From DSYU01 sp963827605 (GTDB lineage Bacteria; Chloroflexota; Anaerolineae; Anaerolineales; Anaerolineaceae): DNA of 64,000 nt. A model generated the notes under the pieces. It was given only the letters and a program-made list of their open reading frames with translations, made no database searches and was not told the origin of the DNA. Position numbers and translations under genes: made by a program. Shown one piece after another: positions 35,823 to 44,965 of this stretch. Position 1 is the stretch's first letter; each line of letters opens with the position of its first letter. The stretch spans positions 1,054,001-1,118,000 of the forward strand of contig CAWHBK010000001.1 in the NCBI GenBank assembly GCA_963827605.1, read 5' to 3'.

Positions 35823-37087
35823 TCAGTCCACTCCAGCTCGTTCTCACCAATATAAACGGTATCGCCTTCCTGGATGCCGGCCTTGCGCAGCGCGGTGTCG
35901 ATCCCCAGCGCCTTAATCACCCGGTAAAAGCGCATCACCGCGGGCTCTTCCTCCCAATAGGTCATTGCCGCCGCCCGCTCGATGGACGCACCCACCACAC
36001 GGTAGCCGCCGTCCGAAGTACGTTCGATGGTAAAGGCCCTGGGGTCCGCTTCCAGCCGATATACCGGCATGGCCTGGGCAGCCACCGCCGCGGGTTCTGG
36101 TAGGCTTTGCAACAGTTCATACGCCTTCCAAAGCAGTGGCTGGACGTTCTCTCGCGTAAGCGCAGAGATCGAAACGGGATGATACCCGCGTTTTTCCAAA
36201 GCCTTCTTTACTTTTGTCCAGCGCGCCTGAGCTTCAGGAACATCCACCTTATTGAATGCAACCAGCTGCGGTTTTTCACCCAGCTTGGGGTCAAACAAGG
36301 CCAGCTCGCTGTTGATCTGTGAAAAGTCGGCCAATGGATCTTCCGATAACCCATCCACCAGATGGATCAGCACCCGCGTGCGCTGGATATGGCGTAGAAA
36401 AGCATCCCCCAGCCCGACGCCCAGGTGCGCGCCTTCCACCAGGCCAGGAATATCCGCCAGGACAAAGGAATTATCCAGGTCCAGCTCCACCACCCCCAGG
36501 TTGGGTTCCAGGGTGGTAAAGGGATAATCGGCGATTTTGGGGTTCGCGTTGGAAACCGCCGCCAGCAGGCTGGATTTCCCCGCATTTGGCATGCCCACAA
36601 TCCCCACATCCGCGAGCAGCTTGAGCTCCAGGCGTAAGGTCTTCTCCTCGGATGGCTCCCCTTTCTCGGCGATGCGCGGGGCCTGGCGGCTGGGGTTCGC
36701 AAAGTGCTGGTTTCCGCGCCCACCGCGGCCACCTTTGGCGACCAGCAGCCGCTGCCCGGCTTCTACCAGGTCGCCTAACAAATCTCCGGTCTCGGCCTTA
36801 AAAACCAGTGTGCCGGGTGGCACCGGGACGATCAGGTCCTTGGCGCCGCGCCCTGACATGTTATTCGGCCCGCCTTTGCCGCCTTCCAGGGCTATATGAC
36901 GCGTTTTATGCCGGAAAGTAGCCAGCGTATTCAGCGTCGGCACAACTTCCAGGAAAACATCTCCCCCACGCCCACCATCACCGCCATCCGGCCCGCCCCG
37001 GTTAATATATTTCTCACGATGGAAGTGGACCATTCCATCGCCTCCCTTGCCCGACCGGACGTAAATCGTTGCTTCATCAACAAACAT
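35819..37087 (-). CDS. obgE: Obg-family GTPase ObgE/CgtA
   Basis: An essential ribosome-linked GTPase of 422 residues. The N-terminal Obg fold is Gly-rich (GPDGGDGGRGGDVFLE, GGKGGPNNMSGRGAKD); the G domain has GMPNAGKSSLLAAVSN, DIPGLVEGAHLGVGLG and FNKVDVPE; a C-terminal OCT-type domain of about 80 residues (YRLEADPRAFTIERTSDGGY to the end) is complete. nadD follows with a 4-base overlap. In many bacteria obg sits with rplU/rpmA; here it does not. A hairpin (37125-37161) stands between it and the cDPG synthetase gene upstream. Confidence 0.96.
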   Translation of the reverse strand: MFVDEATIYVRSGKGGDGMVHFHREKYINRGGPDGGDGGRGGDVFLEVVPTLNTLATFRHKTRHIALEGGKGGPNNMSGRGAKDLIVPVPPGTLVFKAETGDLLGDLVEAGQRLLVAKGGRGGRGNQHFANPSRQAPRIAEKGEPSEEKTLRLELKLLADVGIVGMPNAGKSSLLAAVSNANPKIADYPFTTLEPNLGVVELDLDNSFVLADIPGLVEGAHLGVGLGDAFLRHIQRTRVLIHLVDGLSEDPLADFSQINSELALFDPKLGEKPQLVAFNKVDVPEAQARWTKVKKALEKRGYHPVSISALTRENVQPLLWKAYELLQSLPEPAAVAAQAMPVYRLEADPRAFTIERTSDGGYRVVGASIERAAAMTYWEEEPAVMRFYRVIKALGIDTALRKAGIQEGDTVYIGENELEWTD

Positions 37088-37124
37088 TTTCTACCTTTGT
37101 GGTTCGCTATTGGCTTGCGCCAGC

Positions 37125-37161
37125 ATCGCTGTGACGCCAGCTTACCTGGCGCCACAGCGAT
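37125..37161. repeat. Hairpin between cDPG synthetase and obg genes
   Basis: A 16-base inverted repeat with one mismatch (37125-37140 with 37146-37161) and a 5-base loop. No T-tract follows on the minus strand, so it may be an RNA-processing or attenuating hairpin rather than a full terminator. Confidence 0.5.
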
Positions 37162-37170
37162 AAACGTACA

Positions 37171-38493
37171 TTATTTCTTCTTGAACTTTTCGCCGAGGAT
37201 ATCCTCCAGCGTTGGTTTGCCAATCTCTTGCAGCTCGTACCGTACGCGCTGCATGGGTTTATTGACCTTGATAATGCGTGTCAGGTCGATCGGAGTAGCG
37301 CTCAACACCATATCGACATTCGATGCATTAATTGTGGCCTCCAGGTCGCGGGTCATCTCGTCGCCATACCCCATCGCCGGGAGGATGGGACCGGTGTTTG
37401 GATACTTGCGGTAGGTAGCCGCGATTGCGCCAACCGCGAACGGACGCGGGTCGACGATTTCAGCGGCCCCGAAGCGGCGCGCTGCCACCCAGCCGGCTCC
37501 ATAGGCCATCTCGCCGTGTGTCAGCGTTGGCCCATCCTCAATGACCAGCACCCGTTTGCCACGGATCCCGGCCGGGTCATCCACGAAAAGGGGTGAGGCG
37601 GCTTCGACCATAATAGCGCGCGGGTTTACCAGGCGCAGGTTCTCGCGCACGGCAATGATGCTGTCCGCATTGGCCGTATCCACCTTATTGATCACGAACA
37701 CATCCGCCATGCGAGAATTCGTCTCACCCGGGTGATAACGAATTTCGTGCCCCGCGCGGTGCGGGTCGGCAACCACGATGGACAGGTCCGGCCGGTAGAA
37801 GGAGAAATCGTTATTGCCACCATCCCACAGGATGATATCCACTTCCAGTTCCGCCTGGCGCAAGATGGCTTCGTAATCCACCCCGGCGTACACAATTACG
37901 CCGTTATCCAGGTGCGGCTCGTACTCCTCACGCTCCTCAATGGTGCACTGGTTCTTATCCAGGTCCGCATAACTGGCATAACGCTGAACTTTCTGAGCCA
38001 CCAGATCACCATAGGGCATCGGATGGCGAATGGCCGCCACCCGGTAGCCCAGGTCGCGCAAGATGAGTGACACGCGCCGGGTCGTCTGGCTTTTGCCAGA
38101 CCCGGTCCGCACCGCGCACACCGAAACGACCGGTTTGGTCGATTTTAGCATGGTCGTATTGGGGCCCATCAGGTGGAAATCCGCGCCGGCTGCCATAACC
38201 GCCGAGGCGCGGTGCATTACATACTCGTGAGGAACATCGCTGTAGGCAAAAACAACCTGCTCAACTTTGAACTCCGCGATTAAGCGTTCCAGGTCAGCCT
38301 CGGGGTAGATTGCGATGCCCTCGGGGTAGAGTTCGCCGGCCAGTTCCGCCGGATATTTGCGTCCCTCAATGTTCGGGATCTGCGTGGCGGTAAACGCCAC
38401 CACCTGGTATTCCGAATTGCCGCGGAAGAAGACGTTGAAATTGTGGAAGTCGCGTCCCGCGGCGCCCATGATCAGCGTACGGATGGGGGTCAT
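37171..38493 (-). CDS. Cyclic 2,3-diphosphoglycerate synthetase-like protein
   Basis: A 440-residue P-loop protein: N-terminal Rossmann-like part (MGAAGRDFHNFNVFFRG), a distinctive P-loop CAVRTGSGKSQTTRRVS, a switch-like DIILWDGGNNDFSFYRPDL, VINKVDTA, and VEAASPLFVDDP. In methanogens this family makes cyclic 2,3-diphosphoglycerate, a thermoprotectant and phosphate store, from 2,3-bisphosphoglycerate. Bacterial relatives are common but little studied. AAGGAG stands 10 bases before the ATG. Its placement next to obg, and within 4 kb of pgk and gap, is notable because its substrate comes from lower glycolysis. Frame intact. Confidence 0.82.
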   Translation of the reverse strand: MTPIRTLIMGAAGRDFHNFNVFFRGNSEYQVVAFTATQIPNIEGRKYPAELAGELYPEGIAIYPEADLERLIAEFKVEQVVFAYSDVPHEYVMHRASAVMAAGADFHLMGPNTTMLKSTKPVVSVCAVRTGSGKSQTTRRVSLILRDLGYRVAAIRHPMPYGDLVAQKVQRYASYADLDKNQCTIEEREEYEPHLDNGVIVYAGVDYEAILRQAELEVDIILWDGGNNDFSFYRPDLSIVVADPHRAGHEIRYHPGETNSRMADVFVINKVDTANADSIIAVRENLRLVNPRAIMVEAASPLFVDDPAGIRGKRVLVIEDGPTLTHGEMAYGAGWVAARRFGAAEIVDPRPFAVGAIAATYRKYPNTGPILPAMGYGDEMTRDLEATINASNVDMVLSATPIDLTRIIKVNKPMQRVRYELQEIGKPTLEDILGEKFKKK

Positions 38494-38615
38494 AGAAAGG
38501 TAACTCCTTATGACGGTTTTAGAATTTTTGCTTTACCGGCACCAACCCCAGCATCACGATGGGTTTGCTGCGCTCGATTTCTCTTCCCGCCTTCCGAGCA
38601 ACACGTGGCAAGAAG

Positions 38616-40445
38616 TCACATCGCTTCTGGGGCTGTGATGCCCAATAAAGCCAATGCGTTCGCGATTGACTGGCGAGCAGCCGCCACCAGTCGCAACCGG
38701 CCGCTGCGGACGGGTTCCTCCGCCACCAACACCGGGCAGTCATTATAGAAATCACTAAACGTCTTCGCAATTTCATACGCCAGGCTGGCAATATACAACG
38801 GGCGATATTCCGCTGCCGCCCGCTGCACTTCTTTTGGCAGCCGGGAAATCATGTCGACCAGCTGAATTTCAGCCGGGGACATGTTGTAATTAAAGCTGTG
38901 TTCCGGCGGGATGTTCCCGCCCGCTTTGCGCAGGATGCTGTTCGCGCGTACCGCGGCATATTGAATATACGGCGCGGCCTGACCGTTGAAATCCAGGGCC
39001 GCTTCCCAATCAAAGGTGACCACCTTGGTATTTTCGCGCGACAGCATGGGGTATTTCATCGCCCCCAGGCCCACCGCGCTGGCGGTCGCCAGCTTCTGCG
39101 CATCGCTCAGGTCGGGATTCTTTTCTTCCACCACGGCCAGCGCGCGCCGGGTCGCCTCGCGCAGCAAATCTTCGAGCAGCACCACGGTACCTTCGCGGGA
39201 AGCCATGACCACATTCCCAGGCAGGTTGACCAGTTCGTAGGAGATGTGCTGGCAGCGCTCCGCCCAGGAGTGTCCGGCCAGTTCCAGGGTCTTGAAAACC
39301 TGCTGGAAGTGCAGCGACTGGCGCACATCCACCACGTAGAGCGACTTGGCCAGCTTCGGATAATCGTTAAACTTCATCTCCGCCAGGGCCAGGTCTTCCG
39401 TGGCATACAAAGCGGTGCTGTCCGAGCGCAGGACTACCATCACGCGGTACTTTTCGTTTTTCAGCCCCAGCAGTTCATCGATCTTAACAATCACCGGGCC
39501 TTCCGGGCGCTCGTCCTGGGCGATACCGCGCGAGATGAGCTCATCCACCACTTCCTTGCCGTGCGTTTCGGCCATGCTGGGGAAGTAATAGCGGTCAAAG
39601 CGGACGTCGAGCTGATCATACAACTCGGTAAAGCCGTCCAGCGACCACTGGCGCGTCTCTTTCCACAGCGCCACCACCTCTGGGTCGCGCTTATCCCAGC
39701 GCGCATACAGGGCGCGGACTTCCGCCTCATAGTTCGGCGTTTCGGCCAGCTGTTTGAGAGCTGCCGGGGTATTTTCCTCTTCGAACCGCTTGCGAAGCTT
39801 GGTATTCTCTTCCAGGCGTTTGTTGGCCTCGGCGTACATCGCGCCCATCCACTGGGTAATATCCTTTTCGGGGCGCTCGCCGTTGTGGTGTTTCATATAA
39901 TTCCACAGCCATTTGATCACGTGCAGGCCAATATCGCCCGGATAATTGGCGCGAACGACATCATACCCGGCGCAATCCAGAATGCGCGCGATAACGTCAC
40001 CTAGAATGGCACTGCGCAGATGTCCAACGTGGAACGCCTTATGGGTATTGGGCTGCGAAAACTCCACCATTACCTGCTCACCACGCTTCGGCGCGCAGCC
40101 ATAAGTCGTCCCCTGCTCCAGGACTGCATCTACCACCCGGCGGGTATATTCTCCGGGCGTAAAGTACAGGTTCAAATACCCTTTGACCGCTTCTACCCGG
40201 TCAAAACCGGCCGGTTTTCCCAGGGCCTCGGCAATTTGTTGGGCAATTTCGTTCGCGCGCTGGCCGACGTTGATCTTCTTTCCCTGGCGCGCTTCGGCAG
40301 CCGCCAGTTGGAAGAAAGACGTCGAGATGCCCCACCCGCCGTCAAACGGGATCCAGCCCCACGCCAGCTTTGCTTCGGGCAAGCCATTTTCCGCGCAGAA
40401 GGCCTGAATTTTTTGCTCGAGTTGTTGTTGTTCTTGTTCAAACAT
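38616..40445 (-). CDS. argS: Arginyl-tRNA synthetase
   Basis: ArgRS charges tRNA-Arg. The 609-residue protein has the class I HIGH-type motif NTHKAFHVGHLRSAILGD, an N-terminal additional domain, and the anticodon-binding C-terminal helical domain ending LALLGITAPEAM. Start is put at ATG 40445 (MFEQEQQQLEQ), 13 codons inside the longest frame, because upstream codons do not look conserved. An extended -10 promoter (TGATATAAT) lies about 67 bases before, just past the rpsT terminator, so argS is its own transcription unit. Frame intact. A gap of about 120 bases separates it from the cDPG synthetase gene. Confidence 0.95.
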   Translation of the reverse strand: MFEQEQQQLEQKIQAFCAENGLPEAKLAWGWIPFDGGWGISTSFFQLAAAEARQGKKINVGQRANEIAQQIAEALGKPAGFDRVEAVKGYLNLYFTPGEYTRRVVDAVLEQGTTYGCAPKRGEQVMVEFSQPNTHKAFHVGHLRSAILGDVIARILDCAGYDVVRANYPGDIGLHVIKWLWNYMKHHNGERPEKDITQWMGAMYAEANKRLEENTKLRKRFEEENTPAALKQLAETPNYEAEVRALYARWDKRDPEVVALWKETRQWSLDGFTELYDQLDVRFDRYYFPSMAETHGKEVVDELISRGIAQDERPEGPVIVKIDELLGLKNEKYRVMVVLRSDSTALYATEDLALAEMKFNDYPKLAKSLYVVDVRQSLHFQQVFKTLELAGHSWAERCQHISYELVNLPGNVVMASREGTVVLLEDLLREATRRALAVVEEKNPDLSDAQKLATASAVGLGAMKYPMLSRENTKVVTFDWEAALDFNGQAAPYIQYAAVRANSILRKAGGNIPPEHSFNYNMSPAEIQLVDMISRLPKEVQRAAAEYRPLYIASLAYEIAKTFSDFYNDCPVLVAEEPVRSGRLRLVAAARQSIANALALLGITAPEAM

Positions 40446-40511
40446 ACGCCCAACCTGCCTGTCTAGAAGCGCTGCAGAGGACAAACCAGCGCGGTAATGA
40501 GTACAGATGCG

Positions 40512-40520
40512 ATTATATCA
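40512..40520 (-). promoter_or_regulatory. Extended -10 promoter of argS
   Basis: On the minus strand TGATATAAT (extended -10, TGn-TATAAT). The expected -35 region falls in the rpsT terminator stem and has no consensus. Confidence 0.5.
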
Positions 40521-40524
40521 TTCT

Positions 40525-40558
40525 GAAAAGCAAAAGCGGGAGCGAATCCACTCCCGCT
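40525..40558 (-). terminator. Terminator of rpsT
   Basis: Stem AGCGGGAG (40535-40542) / CTCCCGCT (40551-40558), with TTTTGCTTTTC following on the minus strand. Confidence 0.85.
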
Positions 40559-40654
40559 GCCGGATAAAAGAAAAGTTCCTTAGATCAGATCAGGCTGTCG
40601 CTAGACGATTGCCAGGCTGCCCCTCTTCCCCAGGACTTTACCGAACAGACAAAA

Positions 40655-40921
40655 CTACTTGGTAACAGCCGCCAGGTGCTTCATCAACCGGCTCTTGCGG
40701 CGAGCTGCGTTGTTGCGATGAATAATGCCTTTTCCTACGGCCTTGTCCAGTTCGCTAATCGCCTGGATAACCGCCGCCTGTGCGACCTCGGGGGTCTCGG
40801 ACACGATTGCCTCGCGCGCCTTTGCGACGAATGTGCGGGCGCGACCACGATAAACACGATTGGAAACACGGCGCTTCTCGTTTTGCCGATTTCGTTTAAT
40901 TTGAGACTTAATGTTTGCCAA
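40655..40921 (-). CDS. rpsT: 30S ribosomal protein S20
   Basis: S20 is a small helical protein that binds 16S rRNA early in 30S assembly. The 88-residue product begins MANIKSQIKRNRQNEKRRVSNR and has the typical Lys/Arg/Ala-rich helices and IHRNNAARRKSRLMKHL near its end. The start codon is TTG at 40921, with GGAGGA 6 bases before; rpsT often uses a non-ATG start. It is a monocistronic unit with its own promoter and terminator. Confidence 0.96.
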   Translation of the reverse strand: MANIKSQIKRNRQNEKRRVSNRVYRGRARTFVAKAREAIVSETPEVAQAAVIQAISELDKAVGKGIIHRNNAARRKSRLMKHLAAVTK

Positions 40922-40960
40922 AGTCGATCCTCCAAAAAATTTCCACCAGTGCAGGCATGG

Positions 40961-40989
40961 ATTTTACACGAAAGGTGCGGATTTGTCCA
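40961..40989 (-). promoter_or_regulatory. Promoter of rpsT, inside the pgk terminator
   Basis: On the minus strand TGGACA (40984-40989), 17 bases, TAAAAT (40961-40966): five of six consensus bases in each box. The -35 box lies in the loop and stem of the pgk terminator hairpin. Confidence 0.65.
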
Positions 40990-41010
40990 GTGTAGGAAAA
41001 ATCCGCACCT
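40973..41010 (-). terminator. Terminator hairpin after pgk
   Basis: A 12-bp perfect stem (40973-40984 with 40999-41010) begins 25 bases after the pgk stop, followed on the minus strand by TTCGTGT, a modest T-tract. Confidence 0.65.
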
Positions 41011-41034
41011 GCTTCCAACTGCCAAAAAGAGCTA

Positions 41035-42211
41035 TTACTTATCCTGCAGCGCAGCCACCCCAGGCAGTTCGATGCCTTCCAACATTTCCAACGAAGCGCC
41101 GCCGCCGGTGGAAATGTGGGTGATCTTGTCCGCCAGGCCAGACTGCATAATAGCGGCTGCCGAGTCGCCGCCGCCCACAATGCTGGTAGCCTGGCTGTCG
41201 GCCAGCGCTTGCGCCACGCCAAAGGTGCCCTTGGTGAAGGCCTTCACCTCGAACATGCCCATGGGACCGTTCCAAACCACGGTCTTGGCCGCCTTGATCA
41301 CCTTGGCAAAGTTCTCCACTGTTTTCGGGCCAACATCCAGGGCGCGCCAGCCGTCCGGGATCGGACCTACCGGCATGACCTTAACTTCAGCATTCTCGTC
41401 GATGCCATTGGCAATGACCAGGTCGACTGGCAAGCGGATCTTCGTACCGCCTTCCTTCAGCAGCTCTTTGGCCAGGTCGAGAACCTCATTCTCCACCAGC
41501 GAGTCACCCACCGGGTAGCCCTGGGCTTTGAAGAAGGTGTTCGCCATGCCGCCGCCGATCAGGATCGAATCGGCCTTTGTTGAGCAGATTGCGAATCACG
41601 CCAATTTTGTCGCTGATCTTGGCCCCGCCCAGGATCGCCACAAAGGGCCGCGCCGGGTCGGTAATCGCCTGGCCCAGGTACTGGATTTCCTTTTCCATCA
41701 AGAAACCCGCCACGGCCGGTTTGTAGCGGGCCACGCCCTCGGTCGAGGAATGGGCGCGGTGTGCGCTGCCAAAAGCATCCATCACATACACATCCGCCAG
41801 GCTGGCGAACTGCTTGGCCAGGTCCTGATCGTTCTTTTCTTCACCGGGATAGAAGCGCGTGTTTTCCAGAACCAGAATTTCGCCCGGTTTCAAGGCTTTC
41901 GCAGCCGCTTCGGCCTTCGGTCCCGCAGCTTCTTCCGAGAACTTGACCGGGGCCTTCACCAGCCCGCCCAGGTAATCCGCCACTGGTTTCATCGAATACT
42001 TGGGATCCGGCCCATTCTTGGGACGGCCCAGGTGGGAGAACAAAATAACAGCCGCGCCGTGCTGCAAAAGGTACTCAATCGTGGGCAATGCCGCGCGGAT
42101 ACGGGTGTCGTCGCCGACTTTCCCGTCTTTAATCGGGACATTGAAATCCACCCGCACGAGGGCCCGTTTTCCCTGAACATCGATATCACGAACGGTCTTC
42201 TTGCTGAACAT
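41035..42211 (-). CDS. pgk: Phosphoglycerate kinase (one frame break)
   Basis: PGK passes phosphate from 1,3-bisphosphoglycerate to ADP in glycolysis. Visible: VRVDFNVPIKDGKVGDDTRI, HLGRPKNG, FGSAHRAHSST, AILGGAKISDKIGVI, then WNGPMGMFEV and TGGGASLEMLEG near the end. The frame breaks at 41572-41576 (an extra G in AAAGGCC on the minus strand); removing it restores LLNKADSILIGGGMANTF, so the gene is one protein of about 391 residues. Start ATG 42211 has GGGAGG just upstream. It follows gap on the same strand with 165 bases between, and probably shares its transcript in part. Confidence 0.95.
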
Positions 42212-42236
42212 GCATGCCTCCCAGGTCAAAATTAAG

Positions 42237-42301
42237 CGTAATGCGTAACCGGGCCAATCTGTGGAGGTCTATCCGCCTCGATCAACCGTTTACGCATTAC
42301 G
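42237..42301. repeat. Spaced 12-bp inverted repeat between pgk and gap
   Basis: CGTAATGCGTAA (42237-42248) and TTACGCATTACG (42290-42301) are perfect complements 41 bases apart, just upstream of pgk on the minus strand. They could form a long-loop hairpin or two half-sites. Confidence 0.5.
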
Positions 42302-42305
42302 TTCA

Positions 42306-42330
42306 TGTCACACCGTATTGTGAAGTGACA
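42306..42330. promoter_or_regulatory. Operator-like palindrome between pgk and gap
   Basis: TGTCAC (42306-42311) and GTGACA (42325-42330), with an inner TCACA/TGTGA match, form a 25-base dyad. It could be a regulator site or part of the RNA hairpins in this spacer. Confidence 0.35.
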
Positions 42331-42331
42331 G

Positions 42332-42369
42332 CGCCCATTCAACGGGTCGATTTACTCGCTGAATGGGCG
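42332..42369. terminator. Hairpin just after gap
   Basis: Stem CGCCCATTCA (42332-42341) / TGAATGGGCG (42360-42369), 8 bases past the gap stop. On the minus strand no T-run follows, so read-through into pgk is likely; the T-run (GTTTTA) is on the plus side. Confidence 0.5.
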
Positions 42370-42376
42370 TTTTAGA

Positions 42377-43443
42377 TTACAGGTACTTGGCCATCATCGC
42401 GGCCAGGTCGGCCGTGCGGCAGGAATAACCCCACTCATTGTCGTACCAGGCCACCACTTTGATCAGGGTGCCACCCATGACCATGTTCGAGGCGCAGGTC
42501 GACGATCGAGGAACGGGGATCGCCTTTGAAGTCCATCGAGACCAGCGGCTGGTCGTACGCGCCGGTGGTTACACCCAGGATACCCTTCATCTGGCCATTG
42601 GCGGCTTCGACAAAGGCAGCGTTCAGTTCTTCCTTGGTGGTCGCCTTCTCCACTATCGCGGAGAAATCCACCACGGAAACGGTGGGGGTCGGAACGCGCA
42701 GGGAATAGCCGTCAAACTTGCCCTTCAGTTCGGGGATGACCAGCGCAACGGCCTTCGCGGCGCCGGTGGTGGTGGGGATGATATTCAACCCGGCGGCGCG
42801 GGAGCGGCGCATTTCCTTCTTATGACCCTGGTCAAGAATGACCTGGTCGTTGGTGTAGGAGTGAATGGTGGTCATGACCGCGGCCTGGATCTTGAAGCAG
42901 TCGTTCACGATCTTGGCGGCTGGCGCCAGGCAGTTCGTGGTGCAGGATGCATTGGAGACAATGTTGTACCTGGACGGATCGGCGGCATACTTGTCTTCAT
43001 TTACACCCAATACGATCGTTAGATCTTCGTTCTTGGCCGGGGCGGAGATGATGACCTTCTTCGCGCCGCCCTTCTCGATGTGAACGTTGGCGCCGGGCTT
43101 GCCTTTCGCCGGGTCGCCCTTCGCATCGGTAAAGATACCGGTGGATTCGATCACGATCATCGATGCCCAGATCGGCCCAGCGCAGCATGCCCGGGTCCTT
43201 CTCGGCAAAAACGTTGACCTTCTTGCCATTGATAATCAGGTCATTGCCATCTGCTTCTACTGCGACCGTACCGGGGAAAATCCCGTAGTTCGAATCGTAC
43301 TTCAGCAGGTGCGCGTTGGTTTTGCTGTCGAACAGGTCGTTGATGGCGACTACTTCCAGGTCATTCGGATAGCGTTCCATCACTGCCTTGAGAACTTGCC
43401 GGCCAATGCGGCCGAAACCATTGATACCAATCTTTGTTGTCAT
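42377..43443 (-). CDS. gap: Glyceraldehyde-3-phosphate dehydrogenase (two frame breaks)
   Basis: GAPDH oxidises glyceraldehyde 3-phosphate to 1,3-bisphosphoglycerate with NAD. Motifs: KIGINGFGRIGRQVLKA, catalytic Cys in SNASCTTNCLAP, HSYTNDQ, and RSRAAGLNIIPTTTGAAKAV. Two single-base breaks: near 43160 (restoring GIDIVIESTGIF) and at about 42487-42500 (restoring NMVMGGTLIKVVAWYDNEWGYS, split here only by the error). The corrected protein is about 355 residues and ends MAKYL with the stop at 42377-42379. TAGGAGG precedes the ATG. It is the first gene of a likely gap-pgk unit. Confidence 0.95.
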
Positions 43444-43533
43444 TTAAAGGCCTCCTAGAAATGTGATGAGAATTTTACCATGTTATCTCACTGCATGGGA
43501 AATGACATGGTTTAATTGACGTTTCCAAAAATT

Positions 43534-44887
43534 TTAACGCGGTTCTTGCGCTTCACGACCCACCATCGGCCCGGTGCGTTCATAATATAGATCCATGACC
43601 GCCTGCGCCAGCTTCTGCGAATCGTGCCGCCAGACCTTCTCTCGATCAATCAAGTCCGTATTGTAAACCGAATATTCTTCTTCTAGATCCGGTTCGGTGC
43701 GGACAAAATGAATGCCTTCGGGTAACTGCCCGTGGTACAGGTTATTGCTGATCACCATATCAAACAGGCGCACGCCCAGGTGTTTTTCCAGGTTGCGCAC
43801 ATGGTCGCCGCACGAGTATCCATCCGTCTCGCCGGGCTGCGTGGCCACGTTACAAATGTAGAACTTCAATGCCCGGCTCACCCGCAGCGCGTCCGCGAGG
43901 TCCGGCACCAACAGGTTCGGCAGCACGCTGGTATACAGGCTGCCCGGCCCCACGATGATCAGTTCCGCGCTCAAAATCGCCTGCACGGCGGGCGGGTAGG
44001 CCAGCGGGTTGTTGGGCTCCAGCCATACCCGGCGGATGCGCCCGGCGGCCTTTGGAATTTTGCTCTCACCCGTTACGCGAACCTCAATACTTTCATCCAG
44101 CAGCTGAATATCCGCGACCAGGCGCACGTCGTGCAGCGTCGCGGGCAGCACCTTCCCGCGTACCGCCAGCACATGCCCCGATTCGGCGACCGCGTCCTCA
44201 AAACTACCGGTAATATCCGTCAAAGCCGTAGATCAGCAGGTTGCCAAGCGAATGCCCGCTCAGCCCGTTGCCTTCCGCGAAGCGGTATTGAAAAATCTGA
44301 CCCATCAGCGTTTCATCGTCCGCCAGGGCCGTCAGGCAGTGGCGGATATCACCGGGCGGGAGGATGCCCATACTGCGGCGCAGCTCCCCCGAGGAGCCCC
44401 CGTCGTCTGCCACGGAGACAATGGCGGTAATGTTATTGGAATGAACCTTTATTCCGCGTAGCAGCGTGGAGAGCCCGGTTCCCCCCCCAATCACCACGAT
44501 CCGCGGTCCGCGCTCGCGCTTGCGATATGCGGACACGGTATCTAAAATATTCCGCCCCGGCTGCATAAACGGCTTGAGCAAGGACCGGTTTAAGCCCCAT
44601 ATGCCGTACCAGACGAACCCAAGGCCAATCCCACCAAAAAGCAGCGCGCGCAGGGGTCGGGCTAAGAAACGCAGCGAGAGAAATGAAACCGCGGGCAGCC
44701 ACCAGGAATCCGGCGCCGTACGGTAAACGTCTAAAAGGAGTATTGCAAAGCCCAGGCCGATCAGCGTGGTGCCGATTAAGATGATGAAAAGCCAGCGCTT
44801 GACTCCCAAACCGGGGGTTAACCAGCCGAGCTTCTGGCGTACCCGTTCAAAGATGTTGCCGTGCTGGATTGGGCTTCTCGAGCGCAT
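43534..44887 (-). CDS. YvcK/GlmR-family protein with N-terminal membrane part (one frame break)
   Basis: YvcK (GlmR, CofD-like fold) proteins bind UDP-sugars and steer carbon to cell-wall precursors. About residues 28-90 hold two or three hydrophobic segments (WLFIILIGTTLIGLGFAILL), a membrane-anchored form. The YvcK domain starts at RIVVIGGGTGLSTLLRG, then VSVADDGGSSGELRR, GDIRHCLTALA and GLSGHSLGNLLI. A frame break at about 44229 (extra G) hides IYALTDITGSFEDAV; the second part runs to the stop at 43534, about 450 residues in total. A 90-base spacer separates it from gap, so both may be co-transcribed. Confidence 0.88.
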
Positions 44888-44947
44888 ACCCGTCTGATCA
44901 TAGCAGTCTTTTCCGCAAACGTCAACAAACCTATGTCCCTTTTTTCA

Positions 44948-44956
44948 TGCTATAAT
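44948..44956 (+). promoter_or_regulatory. Extended -10 promoter, leaderless ROK gene
   Basis: TGCTATAAT (TGn-TATAAT) ends 9 bases before the ATG at 44966, so transcription would begin at or within about 3 bases of the start codon. No ribosome site is present, which fits a leaderless mRNA. Confidence 0.55.
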
Positions 44957-44965
44957 CGCGCTTAT

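Noticed and set aside
38494..38615. Possible short peptide (KPIVMLGLVPVKQKF) between argS and the cDPG synthetase gene
   Set aside because: No convincing start codon or ribosome site; it continues a shadow frame of argS.
38898..40004. Long plus-strand frame (368 codons) across argS
   Set aside because: Shadow of argS, whose minus-strand protein is intact with class I synthetase motifs.
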